Source: Deltaproteobacteria bacterium (GTDB lineage: Bacteria; Bdellovibrionota; FAC87; UBA2466). Taken from it: 9,299 nt of DNA. Numbering within the stretch: the stretch's first letter is position 1; every line of letters starts with the position of its first letter. The stretch is from NCBI GenBank assembly GCA_013205415.1, contig JABMMY010000307.1, positions 1 to 9,299 of the forward strand. The letters run 5' to 3'. A program made the position numbers and the translations under genes. The notes under the pieces were generated by a model, which saw only the letters and a program-made list of their open reading frames with translations, searched no databases and was not told the DNA's origin. Below are positions 1 to 7,054 of this stretch, piece by piece.

Positions 1-900
1 ACTTAGTTCCTTTATATTTTTTAACTTGTGAACCAAGCGAATAGCTTCAGACAGCGAATATCCCGTAGTAGAATGAAAAAACCCACCTCTAACACCCACA
101 CACGAAACTAACTTTTGCACCCAGTGATCAGGATTTTGATCATTAAAGCCTAAAAATCTAGCTCGTAACGGAATGGGAAGAGAGCCCACCTCTTCACGAC
201 CTATTTTCAGAATCTTCCATCCTTTTTGATCACAATATTTTTTTATTTCGGCTCGAAAATAATCTAAATCAACCTCTCCAGTATCGGAGTAGCGAGTGTC
301 TTCAATCAAAAGAGTTCTTTCATCCCAAGGCAAACAATAAAAAAACCGAAAACTATTTTCTTGAGGACACTTTGCATCCATTATAAGAGGAAGCGTTAAT
401 CCATGGGGAGATTCCAAGGTGATTTCGAGTCCTAAAAATTTTTGATACCCGACCATCTCAGGATTAATTTCAGCAAATCCCCTGCCATCGACGACACACC
501 TTGCTGACCAGTTTTTTGTGCCTTTAGCTGTCACATTGTGAGGAGCCACTCCCATGACATCCACACCAAACTCAAAGGTAAGCTCCTTGACTATTTTTTC
601 ATAAAAGCTATCTGAACGAACTGAAAAATATCGTGAAGATATCTTCCGATGGTATTTAGGAAAGGCCACATTATAACCTGGCCATTCTTTTGAAATAAAA
701 GGTTTAATAATATCCATTTGTGAAACGGATAGATCTCTCTCATGAAACGACCAGGTATGATTCCCCCCAAGACGATCTGCCTTCTCTAAAACTAATAGTT
801 TTAGCTCCGGTTTATTTTTCTTCATCCAATAGGCGAAAAGACAATTAGCTAAGCCTCCGCCGACAAAGATACAGTCATAATCAAAATGCCTATCACTCAC
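1..900 (-). CDS. crtY: Lycopene beta-cyclase (CrtY type), C-terminus cut off by the window edge
   Basis: Predicted FAD/NAD(P)-binding flavoprotein that cyclises the ends of lycopene to beta-ionone rings in carotenoid synthesis. The frame is open for 300 codons from a GTG start at 900 to the window edge; the family is usually about 380-390 residues, so roughly the last fifth lies outside. Visible hallmarks: an N-terminal dinucleotide-binding motif VGGGLAN (13-19), GGNHTWSFH (45-53), DGRG (138-141), the block FLGLEI..PHGL (155-168), IMDA (173-176), IEDTRYSD (199-206) and RGGFFHSTTGYS (271-282). These blocks are typical of proteobacterial CrtY. The GTG is chosen because the only other codons back to the in-frame upstream stop are not usable starts and the FAD motif follows at the expected distance. 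It has no strong Shine-Dalgarno and overlaps the preceding gene by 8 bases, so translational coupling is likely. Other carotenoid genes probably lie beyond the left edge. Function is confident; substrate range is inferred. Confidence 0.93.
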   Translation of the reverse strand, partial: MSDRHFDYDCIFVGGGLANCLFAYWMKKNKPELKLLVLEKADRLGGNHTWSFHERDLSVSQMDIIKPFISKEWPGYNVAFPKYHRKISSRYFSVRSDSFYEKIVKELTFEFGVDVMGVAPHNVTAKGTKNWSARCVVDGRGFAEINPEMVGYQKFLGLEITLESPHGLTLPLIMDAKCPQENSFRFFYCLPWDERTLLIEDTRYSDTGEVDLDYFRAEIKKYCDQKGWKILKIGREEVGSLPIPLRARFLGFNDQNPDHWVQKLVSCVGVRGGFFHSTTGYSLSEAIRLVHKLKNIKELS

Positions 901-1633
901 TTTTAGTATCCCATTTTTTAATTAAATGATTAGCAACCAGATTCCACTCGTCCTTTTCAATATTAAAAGCACCGTAATCCCCGCTCTCAATCTCCTGGCT
1001 AGCTATTAATTTAGTAATAAGTTTTTGAGCCTCCTCTTTTCGCCCTTCATCATCATAAAACTCAGCCATCGCGATGATATTCCCAGGAAACTTAGGAAAC
1101 TTCTCTAAGGCACGATTAAAACAATCTTCTGCTTTACTAGAAGAGCCTATCGAAATAAACCGAGGTGCTTTTTGATAAATTTTTCCGAGAACACGATCAG
1201 GACCCGAGAAGGCCAATAAGGGATCTTTCAACCGGATCGTTTTTAATCTCTCCTCAACCTCCTTCACCGTTTTTAAAGACCCCATATTTCTTTTTAAATC
1301 GGCAACGGCACCTTTATTAGCCGCCCACCAAAAAGATGCGGAGGGATCCTCTTTTGATATCTCAATAGCCGCTTCAGCTCGTTCTTGGCCCTGCTCAAAA
1401 AAAGGAATGGCAATTTCTGCATTGTCTTCATTCAGAGCACAGCGCCCTAAATAAAAATTCAAACGAGAACCCTCTATCTCTTTTTGAATACCCATCGGTT
1501 GGGTCCTCAGCTTTTCAAGACTGGTCAATACAGGTTTTTGACAGGTTTGAATTTTTGTAACCTGAAGAGACTCAGTAGCACCCCCCACACACAAACTACA
1601 AAAGGTGGTTAACATGAGGATTCTTGATTTCAT
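893..1633 (-). CDS. Exported TatT-like (TRAP transporter T-component family) helical-repeat protein
   Basis: Predicted periplasmic or envelope protein of 246 residues. Residues 1 to about 20 form a basic then hydrophobic Sec signal (MKSRILMLTTFCSLCVGG); no proper lipobox precedes either Cys, so cleavage by signal peptidase I is assumed. The core resembles the TatT/TPR-like family, all-helical proteins that associate with TRAP transporters: FWWAANKGAVADL (101-113), a GPDRVLGKIYQKAPRFISIG block (144-163), which matches the family's GGPxRVLGxLYxKAPG signature, then a TPR-like repeat (about 167-215: AEDCFNRALEKFPKFPGN..AEFYDDEGRKEEAQKLI). A clear AGGAG lies 6 bases before the ATG. The stop codon is inside the start of crtY, so the two are co-transcribed and probably coupled. 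No TRAP permease is visible here, so a transport role is only a family inference; it may be a scaffold or lipid/ligand-binding protein. Confidence 0.75.
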   Translation of the reverse strand: MKSRILMLTTFCSLCVGGATESLQVTKIQTCQKPVLTSLEKLRTQPMGIQKEIEGSRLNFYLGRCALNEDNAEIAIPFFEQGQERAEAAIEISKEDPSASFWWAANKGAVADLKRNMGSLKTVKEVEERLKTIRLKDPLLAFSGPDRVLGKIYQKAPRFISIGSSSKAEDCFNRALEKFPKFPGNIIAMAEFYDDEGRKEEAQKLITKLIASQEIESGDYGAFNIEKDEWNLVANHLIKKWDTKSE

Positions 1634-1862
1634 AAAACACTCCTAATCTTTACCCGATTAATCTAATACCTTACTTGGCCTATTCCCTTATTGGCAACCT
1701 AAGAAACTCACAGTAACTCAAAGCGTTACTATCAACGACAACTCATCTGTGAGTCTTCTCTATTTTGGCTGCAAAACAGAGGTGGACTAAAGAACGGTAA
1801 AATAAGGATTCAGTAAGACATAGCTCTATCCAAGGGATCGCAAAGGGTAGATAATTTTTAAC
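1634..1862. promoter_or_regulatory. Divergent promoter region with AACTCA repeats and nested inverted repeats
   Basis: This 229-base gap separates two divergent genes and must hold both start regions. The sequence AACTCA occurs three times, at 1705-1710, 1715-1720 and 1740-1745 (offsets 10 and 25). ACTCACAG (1706-1713) is matched perfectly by its inverse CTGTGAGT (1747-1754), and inside it AGTAAC (1712-1717) pairs with GTTACT (1725-1730). This could be an operator or a cruciform/stem-loop. Weak sigma70-like pairs: minus strand TTGCCA (1697-1692) with TAAGGT (1673-1668), 18-base spacer; plus strand TTGGCT (1765-1770) with TAAAGA (1788-1793), 17-base spacer. Neither promoter is strong, so activator dependence or another sigma factor is possible. 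Confidence 0.4.
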
Positions 1863-2420
1863 ATGCCTCCACGTGTTCCTTATAAACAGATAAAAGAGTA
1901 TCCCTGGTTTCTTAGAATCCTATTTGCGATTCAGAGGAAAAAATTTGGGCAAATTTTAAATCCCACTCTTTTATGGGGATATTCCCCATGGCAAACGATT
2001 ATGTTTGTTTTGTTTTATCAGGTGATTGAGCGAAAAAAATCTTGCATTTCACCAGCAATACGAAGTTTAGCCATGGTGCGAGTCGCACAGGTTAATGGTT
2101 GCCACTATTGCGTAGATATTAACTCACTTCTTTTGATGGAAAGATTGCAGTCGCAAGAAAAGGTCCTAGCCGTAAGTTCATGGCGAGAGAGCGCGTTATT
2201 TTCTCAACAAGAAAAAGGGGTCCTGGAATATGCAGAGGCGATGAGTGGCAAAGAAAATGAGGTGACCGATGACCTGATCTTAAAACTGCAGACCTTTTTT
2301 AATCCCACTCAAATTATCGAACTCACAGGCATCATTGCATTTCAAAATATGTCGGCCAGATTTAACTCAAGCTTAAGGGTCCCCGAGCAGGGTTTCTGCG
2401 TTCTACCTACCCCTTCATAA
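1863..2420 (+). CDS. Carboxymuconolactone decarboxylase / AhpD-like family protein with CxxC motif
   Basis: Predicted 185-residue all-helical protein of the CMD/AhpD superfamily, whose members are thiol-dependent peroxidase partners or small-molecule decarboxylases. The diagnostic region is MVRVAQVNGCHYCVDINS (71-88), with redox Cys80 and Cys83. In AhpD and many CMD proteins a His follows the second Cys by four residues; here that place is Asn87. The C-terminal block IIAFQNMSARFNSSLRVP (157-174) fits the AFxN..RFN..LxVP segment of larger CMD-family proteins. The N-terminal 60 residues (PWFLRILFAIQRKKFG, LLWGYSPW) contain a Trp/Phe-rich extension seen in a CMD subgroup; a hydrophobic stretch near 42-53 may be membrane-associated or buried. 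The ATG lacks a good Shine-Dalgarno (AAGGG is about 15 bases upstream) and an in-frame TAG lies at 1848-1850, so this is the only usable ATG. There is no clear operon partner. The family assignment is firm; the substrate is unknown. Confidence 0.8.
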   Translation: MPPRVPYKQIKEYPWFLRILFAIQRKKFGQILNPTLLWGYSPWQTIMFVLFYQVIERKKSCISPAIRSLAMVRVAQVNGCHYCVDINSLLLMERLQSQEKVLAVSSWRESALFSQQEKGVLEYAEAMSGKENEVTDDLILKLQTFFNPTQIIELTGIIAFQNMSARFNSSLRVPEQGFCVLPTPS

Positions 2421-2466
2421 CAACCGATTTTTTTTTGAGGCATTTCTTTAAACAGCCTCCTAAGCT

Positions 2467-2494
2467 TTGCAATATTATTTTGAAGGTCTATAAT
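2467..2494 (+). promoter_or_regulatory. Sigma70-type promoter for the lytic transglycosylase gene
   Basis: TTGCAA (2467-2472) and a perfect TATAAT (2489-2494) are separated by 16 bases, about 40 bases before the ATG at 2536. It lies in the only gap upstream of the gene and points in the right direction. The best promoter match in the window by eye. Confidence 0.6.
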
Positions 2495-2535
2495 TTAGAA
2501 TCAAAACAACACTTAGAAAAAGAAAGAGGTAGATT

Positions 2536-4128
2536 ATGATTCGCTCGCTGCTAGTGATCCTTTATCTCTTTAGTCTTTTAAGTTGTTCGACGACATCATT
2601 CACCCTGAGAAATGAAAGTTCTCTCCTATCGAAAGAGGAGATACTCTCCGATCCAGAATATCCTTTAGCTAGCGCTTTTGACGCCATTTTGAGAGGCCTC
2701 CCAAATCACGAATCTTTTTATGAATCTTCAAAATTAAATTGCGTAAAAAAAAGCTCATCAGCCTTATGTGGACCGTTCCGAAAACTTAAAGTTTTAAAAC
2801 AGTTATTAGTCCAAAAAAATGCAATCTATACCCCTTTAGCAACCAAACCCCTCGTTCCGCTAACTCCCACCTTTTCAAAAAGCACTATTTTAAATTGGAC
2901 CTCATTACGAAAAACACAGATCCCTAATCTTTTAAAGGGATTCTTAGGGCTGACTCAACCCGAATTGTTTTTGATCGCCAATCGATCAATCAAGGAAAAC
3001 AGATGTCCCAATAATACTGCCATTGCCACAGCAGCTACTTTAGAAGATTACCTTCCCGATAATATCTCCTATGCCACCCTAGCGGCTCTTTATGTAAAAG
3101 GGGGAAATTGCAGTAAAACGAATCTAAATGATAGGGAACATTTTTGGACTAGAGCCGGTATTTTTTATTTCTGGAACAAAGACTATAAAGCGGCAGCTAA
3201 AATTCTATCAAAAATAGATCCTACCGATGCCTATTCCGGCAGAGCGACCTATTGGCTCTATCGATCAAAAAAGGAACTTAACGATTCGGTGGGCGTAGCC
3301 ACCGCTTTAAACAGGCTTGCCAAACAGCACCGATTTTCTTTTCATAATTTAGTGGCTTCTTATTACGAAAACAGGGAGCCTATTCCGGAGTATTCGCGAA
3401 CTATTTCCTTTGCTAATCGTTCTGTGAAATTTAATAAATTTAATAATGACATCGCGAGTGTGGAAATATTAAAACGATTAGGGTTTGCAGAAAGCGCTTA
3501 TCTAATCGTAGATTGGTTATTAACGCAGCCCTCTGTCCTAGAACCGGCCGTAAGATTATACCTAGCTCAAATGGGCGATGATCACGCAAAGGTGGTTCAA
3601 CTACCAGGCATTTTAATGTTTCACCCAGAGCTGATCTCAAAAGAGAGTATTACCTTGAATTATCCCAGAGCTTTTTTCCCATTGTTTCAAAACTCGAGTG
3701 GCAGTATTAGTCCCTATTTGTTGTTAGCTATCGCAAGAAGAGAAAGTTCTTTTTATCCTAGAGCTGTTTCACCCGCCAATGCGCAGGGGCTACTTCAAAT
3801 GAATCCAGATACGGTTAAGGCCCTTCACCCTGACGAGACTTTTAATCTTTTAGATCCAGAAACCAATATCTCAATTGCGTCGGGATACCTCAGTAAAGTT
3901 TTAGCAGAAATGAAGGGAAATTTACCTCAGGCTTTAGCCGCCTATAATGCAGGGGAAGTCCAAGTTCATAATTGGGAAAAAAGATACCCCACAAAGGATG
4001 TTATTTTAGGTATCGACTTAATTCCCTACCGAGAAACAAGAGACTATGTGGCTAATGTATTAAGCACCTACTATTGGTATAGAAAAATCTATGAAAACAA
4101 TTCAGACTTCAAACAACTGTTTCCTTAA
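2536..4128 (+). CDS. Lipoprotein soluble lytic transglycosylase (Slt70-like, GH23 domain)
   Basis: Predicted to cleave the MurNAc-GlcNAc bond of peptidoglycan with formation of 1,6-anhydro ends, from the periplasmic face of the outer membrane. The 530-residue product begins with a lipoprotein signal: hydrophobic residues 3-15 and the lipobox LLSC with Cys17; Ser follows the Cys, which favours outer-membrane sorting. Residues about 190-360 are helix-rich with TPR/superhelical character (AGIFYFWNKDYKAAAKILSKI; YWLYRSKKELND), as in the Slt70 alpha-toroid. The catalytic domain is at about 385-520: ARRESSF with catalytic Glu403, the SPANAQGLLQMNPDT block (usually SxAGAxGLMQLMPxT), AAYNAG (468-473) and IPYRETRDYV near the end. 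GAGGT sits 5 bases before the ATG. It ends 10 bases from the convergent acyl-CoA dehydrogenase gene. Likely role is cell-wall turnover; a role in predation would be speculation. Confidence 0.93.
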   Translation: MIRSLLVILYLFSLLSCSTTSFTLRNESSLLSKEEILSDPEYPLASAFDAILRGLPNHESFYESSKLNCVKKSSSALCGPFRKLKVLKQLLVQKNAIYTPLATKPLVPLTPTFSKSTILNWTSLRKTQIPNLLKGFLGLTQPELFLIANRSIKENRCPNNTAIATAATLEDYLPDNISYATLAALYVKGGNCSKTNLNDREHFWTRAGIFYFWNKDYKAAAKILSKIDPTDAYSGRATYWLYRSKKELNDSVGVATALNRLAKQHRFSFHNLVASYYENREPIPEYSRTISFANRSVKFNKFNNDIASVEILKRLGFAESAYLIVDWLLTQPSVLEPAVRLYLAQMGDDHAKVVQLPGILMFHPELISKESITLNYPRAFFPLFQNSSGSISPYLLLAIARRESSFYPRAVSPANAQGLLQMNPDTVKALHPDETFNLLDPETNISIASGYLSKVLAEMKGNLPQALAAYNAGEVQVHNWEKRYPTKDVILGIDLIPYRETRDYVANVLSTYYWYRKIYENNSDFKQLFP

Positions 4129-4138
4129 ATATTTTCTA

Positions 4139-5869
4139 TTAAATAGTGTCCCAACTATAACCCTCTTTTTCTATAGCATCGAGAGCCAATGAAATAATTT
4201 GATCGTCGTCGTTATCATCTATTTTACTAAAATTACCGCTAACTCTTCTAGCCACTTGGCCTGAAAACACGTGAAGAATCTCCTGCTCTTTTTGGCTGGC
4301 TTCAATTCCCTTCTCATCGATAGCCGAGCTCACTCGACTTATCACGCAGGCGAGAGCAAATAGGTCGATCATGATATCGGCCAGTCTTCTAGTAGCGAAT
4401 TGTTTTTCTATGATATGTTTCCCATGCTTTCGCAAAAGTTTATCAACAACAGAGGCAAGCGTTTTAGTGCAGTCTTCAAATACTGCAGTCTGAGCCTTGA
4501 TCGCAGGATGCGCTTTGGAGATAGTGGCCTTTCCGATGCCGGTCACATGACTCACCCGTTTTCTAGCGTATTCGGATAGCACTCCAAATCCTTTAATAGG
4601 ATCTTGAAGAACAGTTCCCACCGAGTGCGCCACCTCTTTTAATTGCGTGCCCACATCATTCATCGCGGTAAGAGCAATGAATAATCTTAAAATTTCATTA
4701 GTCCCCTCAAAAATTCTGTTAATTCGACAATCTCTCATTATTTTTTCATAGGGATATTCACTCATATATCCCGCTCCCCCTGCCACCTGGAGGGATTCAT
4801 CAATGGTTCTCCATAAGCACTCTGTCGCAAATACTTTACTGATAGCGGCCTCGACTGCGTAATCTTCATACCCACGATCAGACAATCCTCCGACCATAGA
4901 AACCACCGCTTCGCTCGCATAACAATCAACCATCATGTGTCCTAATTTTTGTTGAATGAGTCCAAATTCAGATATGTTTTTTCCAAATTGTGTTCGGCTC
5001 TTGGCATGTTGTGAGGAGAGTCGAATCACCTTTTTCATCGCTCCAATGCTACCCCCGCCTAAGCCCGTCCTTCCTACATTTAGAATTTTCATTGCGACTT
5101 TAAAACCCTTCCCCACTTCGCCAAGAATGTGTTCTTTAGATAAACGAACATTATCGAAGTTCACGGTCGTGGTAGAGCTAGCGCGCAGGCCCATTTTATC
5201 TTCATGCGGACCTGAGGTCACACCGGGAAGATCTCTGGTGACAATAAAAGCGGTCATTTGCCCTTTTTCATTATCTGTCTTAGCAAATACGGTAAAGAAA
5301 TCGGCAATGCCTCCGTTGGTGATCCACAGCTTTTCTCCATTAAGAATCCAATCATCACCCTCTCTCACAGCTCTAGTTTTAATCCCGGCCGCATCCGATC
5401 CCGCGGTACTTTCGGTAAGACAAAAGGCAGCAATCATCTCTCCAGTCGCCAACTTGGCTAAATATTTTTCCTTTTGCGTTTCGGTTCCAAACAATAATAG
5501 GCCTCTCATTCCGATAGAACTATGAGCGCCTGCTGTAATGGCAATAGAACCGTCGTATTGGCAAAGTTCTTGAATGGTTCTCGAATAGGCACTTGAAGAA
5601 AAGCCTAATCCACCAAAGCTCTCAGGAATTACAAAACCAAAGAGTCCCATCTGTTTCATTTCTGCTAAAAACTCTTTGGGAAGTTCGCCTGCCTTATCCC
5701 ACTTTCTAAATTCACCATCGCGTCCTTTAAGCCAAGCGCGTAAGGAATCAAAGGTGGTTTTCAAAACCTCTTTTTCCTCCTTCTTCATTGAGGGGAAGGG
5801 AAAGAGAATCTCCTCTGAGATTTTTCCCATGCAAAGATTACGCATAAAACTTATATTTTTGTCATCCAT
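4139..5869 (-). CDS. Acyl-CoA dehydrogenase, long VLCAD/ACAD9-type
   Basis: Predicted FAD-dependent enzyme of fatty-acid beta-oxidation, converting acyl-CoA to trans-2-enoyl-CoA in the cytoplasm or at the inner membrane. At 576 residues it is longer than the usual 380-residue acyl-CoA dehydrogenase. N-terminal helical part: IPESFGGLGFSSS (81-93). Middle part: FAD/substrate motif AFCLTESTAGSDAAG (148-162) and LWITNGG (181-187). C-terminal helical part: RINRIFEGTNEILRLF with the catalytic base Glu388, in the position used by VLCAD and most family members. The roughly 150 residues after about 425 form an extra helical domain like that of VLCAD/ACAD9, so preference for long-chain substrates is an inference. 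GAGGT lies 5 bases before the ATG. It follows cutA by 40 bases on the same strand, and a candidate promoter lies at that junction. It is convergent with the lytic transglycosylase gene, with no obvious hairpin between the stops. The electron acceptor (ETF) is not encoded here. Confidence 0.93.
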   Translation of the reverse strand: MDDKNISFMRNLCMGKISEEILFPFPSMKKEEKEVLKTTFDSLRAWLKGRDGEFRKWDKAGELPKEFLAEMKQMGLFGFVIPESFGGLGFSSSAYSRTIQELCQYDGSIAITAGAHSSIGMRGLLLFGTETQKEKYLAKLATGEMIAAFCLTESTAGSDAAGIKTRAVREGDDWILNGEKLWITNGGIADFFTVFAKTDNEKGQMTAFIVTRDLPGVTSGPHEDKMGLRASSTTTVNFDNVRLSKEHILGEVGKGFKVAMKILNVGRTGLGGGSIGAMKKVIRLSSQHAKSRTQFGKNISEFGLIQQKLGHMMVDCYASEAVVSMVGGLSDRGYEDYAVEAAISKVFATECLWRTIDESLQVAGGAGYMSEYPYEKIMRDCRINRIFEGTNEILRLFIALTAMNDVGTQLKEVAHSVGTVLQDPIKGFGVLSEYARKRVSHVTGIGKATISKAHPAIKAQTAVFEDCTKTLASVVDKLLRKHGKHIIEKQFATRRLADIMIDLFALACVISRVSSAIDEKGIEASQKEQEILHVFSGQVARRVSGNFSKIDDNDDDQIISLALDAIEKEGYSWDTI

Positions 5870-5900
5870 AGTTGACCTCTTTTACCTTTTTTTAGTTCAC

Positions 5901-5929
5901 TTTATATTTTCACGACATGCTGTCGGTAA
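5901..5929 (-). promoter_or_regulatory. Candidate promoter for the acyl-CoA dehydrogenase, with a palindrome in its spacer
   Basis: Read on the minus strand, TTACCG (5929-5924) and TATAAA (5906-5901) are 17 bases apart, placing a start about 24 bases before the ATG at 5869. The -10 matches 5 of 6 consensus bases; the -35 only 3. CGACA (5913-5917) and TGTCG (5921-5925), three bases apart, form a perfect dyad in the spacer. It overlaps the last codons and stop of cutA. It could be an operator, but no repressor binding site was recognised. Confidence 0.33.
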
Positions 5930-6251
5930 GCCATTTGAAGTATTCCACATTAATATCTGAAATATTCACAAACATAATACAGGGTACAGAGTAGGAATGC
6001 AGTCTTTTCACCTCTTTGATAATTTCCTGTGTTTTACTCTGCAAACTTTTCACCAACAAAATAGATTCGTGACCTTTTTCGATCCTATTTTTCCAATAAT
6101 AACAGGACTCGATACTGGGGATAATATTGATACAGCCGGCGATTCGTTTTTTCAGTAAAAAGGATCCAATGGATTGGGCCTCTCTTTTATTTTTGGTAAT
6201 GATATAGGCCAAAACCATTTTTTTTATTTTTGTTGTTTTCTTCGAGGCCAT
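5910..6251 (-). CDS. cutA: CutA1 family protein (divalent cation tolerance)
   Basis: Predicted small trimeric ferredoxin-like-fold protein of the CutA1 family, linked in E. coli to copper and other divalent-cation tolerance; its biochemical role is not settled. The 113-residue product shows the family layout: ITKNKREAQSIGSFLLKKRIAGCINIIPSIESCYYWKNRIE (18-58, with Cys40 in the AxCxNxxP motif), LLVKS (65-69), LHSYSVP (84-90) and the terminal EYFKWL (103-108). The usual VPE(I) glutamate after the HxY motif is Cys91 here, an unusual substitution near the proposed metal site. The first 11 residues (MASKKTTKIKK) are Lys-rich and go beyond the common start; Met12 (codon first base 6218) gives a 102-residue protein closer to the family norm, but neither ATG has a good Shine-Dalgarno. 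The start at 6251 is kept provisionally. The acyl-CoA dehydrogenase gene follows by 40 bases, so read-through is plausible without an obvious functional link. Confidence 0.88.
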   Translation of the reverse strand: MASKKTTKIKKMVLAYIITKNKREAQSIGSFLLKKRIAGCINIIPSIESCYYWKNRIEKGHESILLVKSLQSKTQEIIKEVKRLHSYSVPCIMFVNISDINVEYFKWLTDSMS

Positions 6252-6271
6252 ACTTACTTAGGATACCCTTC

Positions 6272-7054
6272 ATGCTGAAAGTAGTCACCTGGAACGTAAA
6301 TTCTATTAATGTTCGATTGGAAAGAGTTCTTGCGTTTTTAGAACGTTGGAAGCCGGATATTTTAATGCTTCAAGAGTTAAAGTGTCCGGAAGAAAAATTT
6401 CCTTTTGAGGCCATTCGTCAAGCGGGTTATGAGTCTGCGGTGTTAGGACAGAAAACCTATAATGGGGTCGCCATTATTTCAAAGGGTCCATTGGAGGACA
6501 TTCAGGTCGGAATGGACCCTTTTTATGAGGATGTGGCGGCGAGAGTCATTCGTGGAAAAATGGGAGGAATTACCTTTCTTTGTTGCTACGTTCCAAATGG
6601 TCAGGAGGTAGGATCTGAGAAATTCCAGTACAAATTAAACTGGTTTCAGGGACTTCAAAAGTTAGTGGAGAGTTATCAAGTTAATGAGCAGCCCCTTATT
6701 TTAGGTGGAGATTTTAATATTGCGCCTGACGATAGAGATGTTCATGATCCAAAGAGCTGGGAGGGCAAAATTTTATGTTCTAAGGTGGAGCGTGATAATT
6801 TTTCTAATTTACTAGCGCTTGGATTGTCCGATGTTTTTAGAATTCATCATGATGAGGGTGGAATATTTTCATGGTGGGATTATCGAGCGTTTGGTTTTCA
6901 AAGAAACCATGGATTAAGAATAGATTTTGTTTTAGCTTCAGATTTTCTAGCAAAACTTTGTACTCACACTATTATTGATCGTGAGGAGCGAAAAGGGGAA
7001 AGACCTTCCGACCACGCCCCTATGATTGCTGAGTTTAATTTACCAATCAAATAA
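6272..7054 (+). CDS. xth: Exonuclease III family AP endonuclease
   Basis: Predicted Mg2+-dependent DNA repair enzyme that cuts abasic sites and removes 3' blocking groups in base excision repair. The 260-residue product is close to the 268 of E. coli XthA. Motifs in order: VTWNVNSI with Asn8, LQELKCPEEKFP with metal-binding Glu35, NGVAI at about 66-70, GGDFNIAPDDRDVHDP with Asp147 and Asn149, RIDFVLAS near residue 220, and PSDHAP with catalytic His248. The same frame is open upstream to a TTG at 6230, adding 14 residues (LFSSRPYLLRIPF) with no family match. The ATG at 6272 is preferred because AGGA lies 8 bases before it and the protein then starts at the conserved first beta strand. The start is only 20 bases from the divergent cutA start, so each promoter must lie in or over the other gene. 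The 3' end overlaps the next gene convergently by 15 bases. Confidence 0.93.
   Translation: MLKVVTWNVNSINVRLERVLAFLERWKPDILMLQELKCPEEKFPFEAIRQAGYESAVLGQKTYNGVAIISKGPLEDIQVGMDPFYEDVAARVIRGKMGGITFLCCYVPNGQEVGSEKFQYKLNWFQGLQKLVESYQVNEQPLILGGDFNIAPDDRDVHDPKSWEGKILCSKVERDNFSNLLALGLSDVFRIHHDEGGIFSWWDYRAFGFQRNHGLRIDFVLASDFLAKLCTHTIIDREERKGERPSDHAPMIAEFNLPIK

Noticed and set aside
2428..2459. T9 run followed by GAGGC...GCCTC hairpin after the CMD gene
   Set aside because: The T-run precedes the stem instead of following it, the stem is only 5 pairs with a 13-base loop, so it is not a convincing terminator.
3440..3640. Minus-strand open frame of 66 codons
   Set aside because: Antisense shadow of the lytic transglycosylase gene with no recognisable motif.
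4956..5525. Plus-strand open frame of 189 codons
   Set aside because: It is antisense to the acyl-CoA dehydrogenase, has no family motifs and lies over strongly conserved FAD-binding and active-site codons of the real gene.
5676..5960. Plus-strand open frame of 94 codons over the acyl-CoA dehydrogenase start
   Set aside because: It covers the start, ribosome site and promoter of the real minus-strand gene and has no family resemblance.
6230..6271. TTG-initiated 14-residue N-terminal extension of exonuclease III
   Set aside because: No ribosome site, no family match, and an ATG with AGGA upstream at 6272 begins exactly at the conserved first strand.
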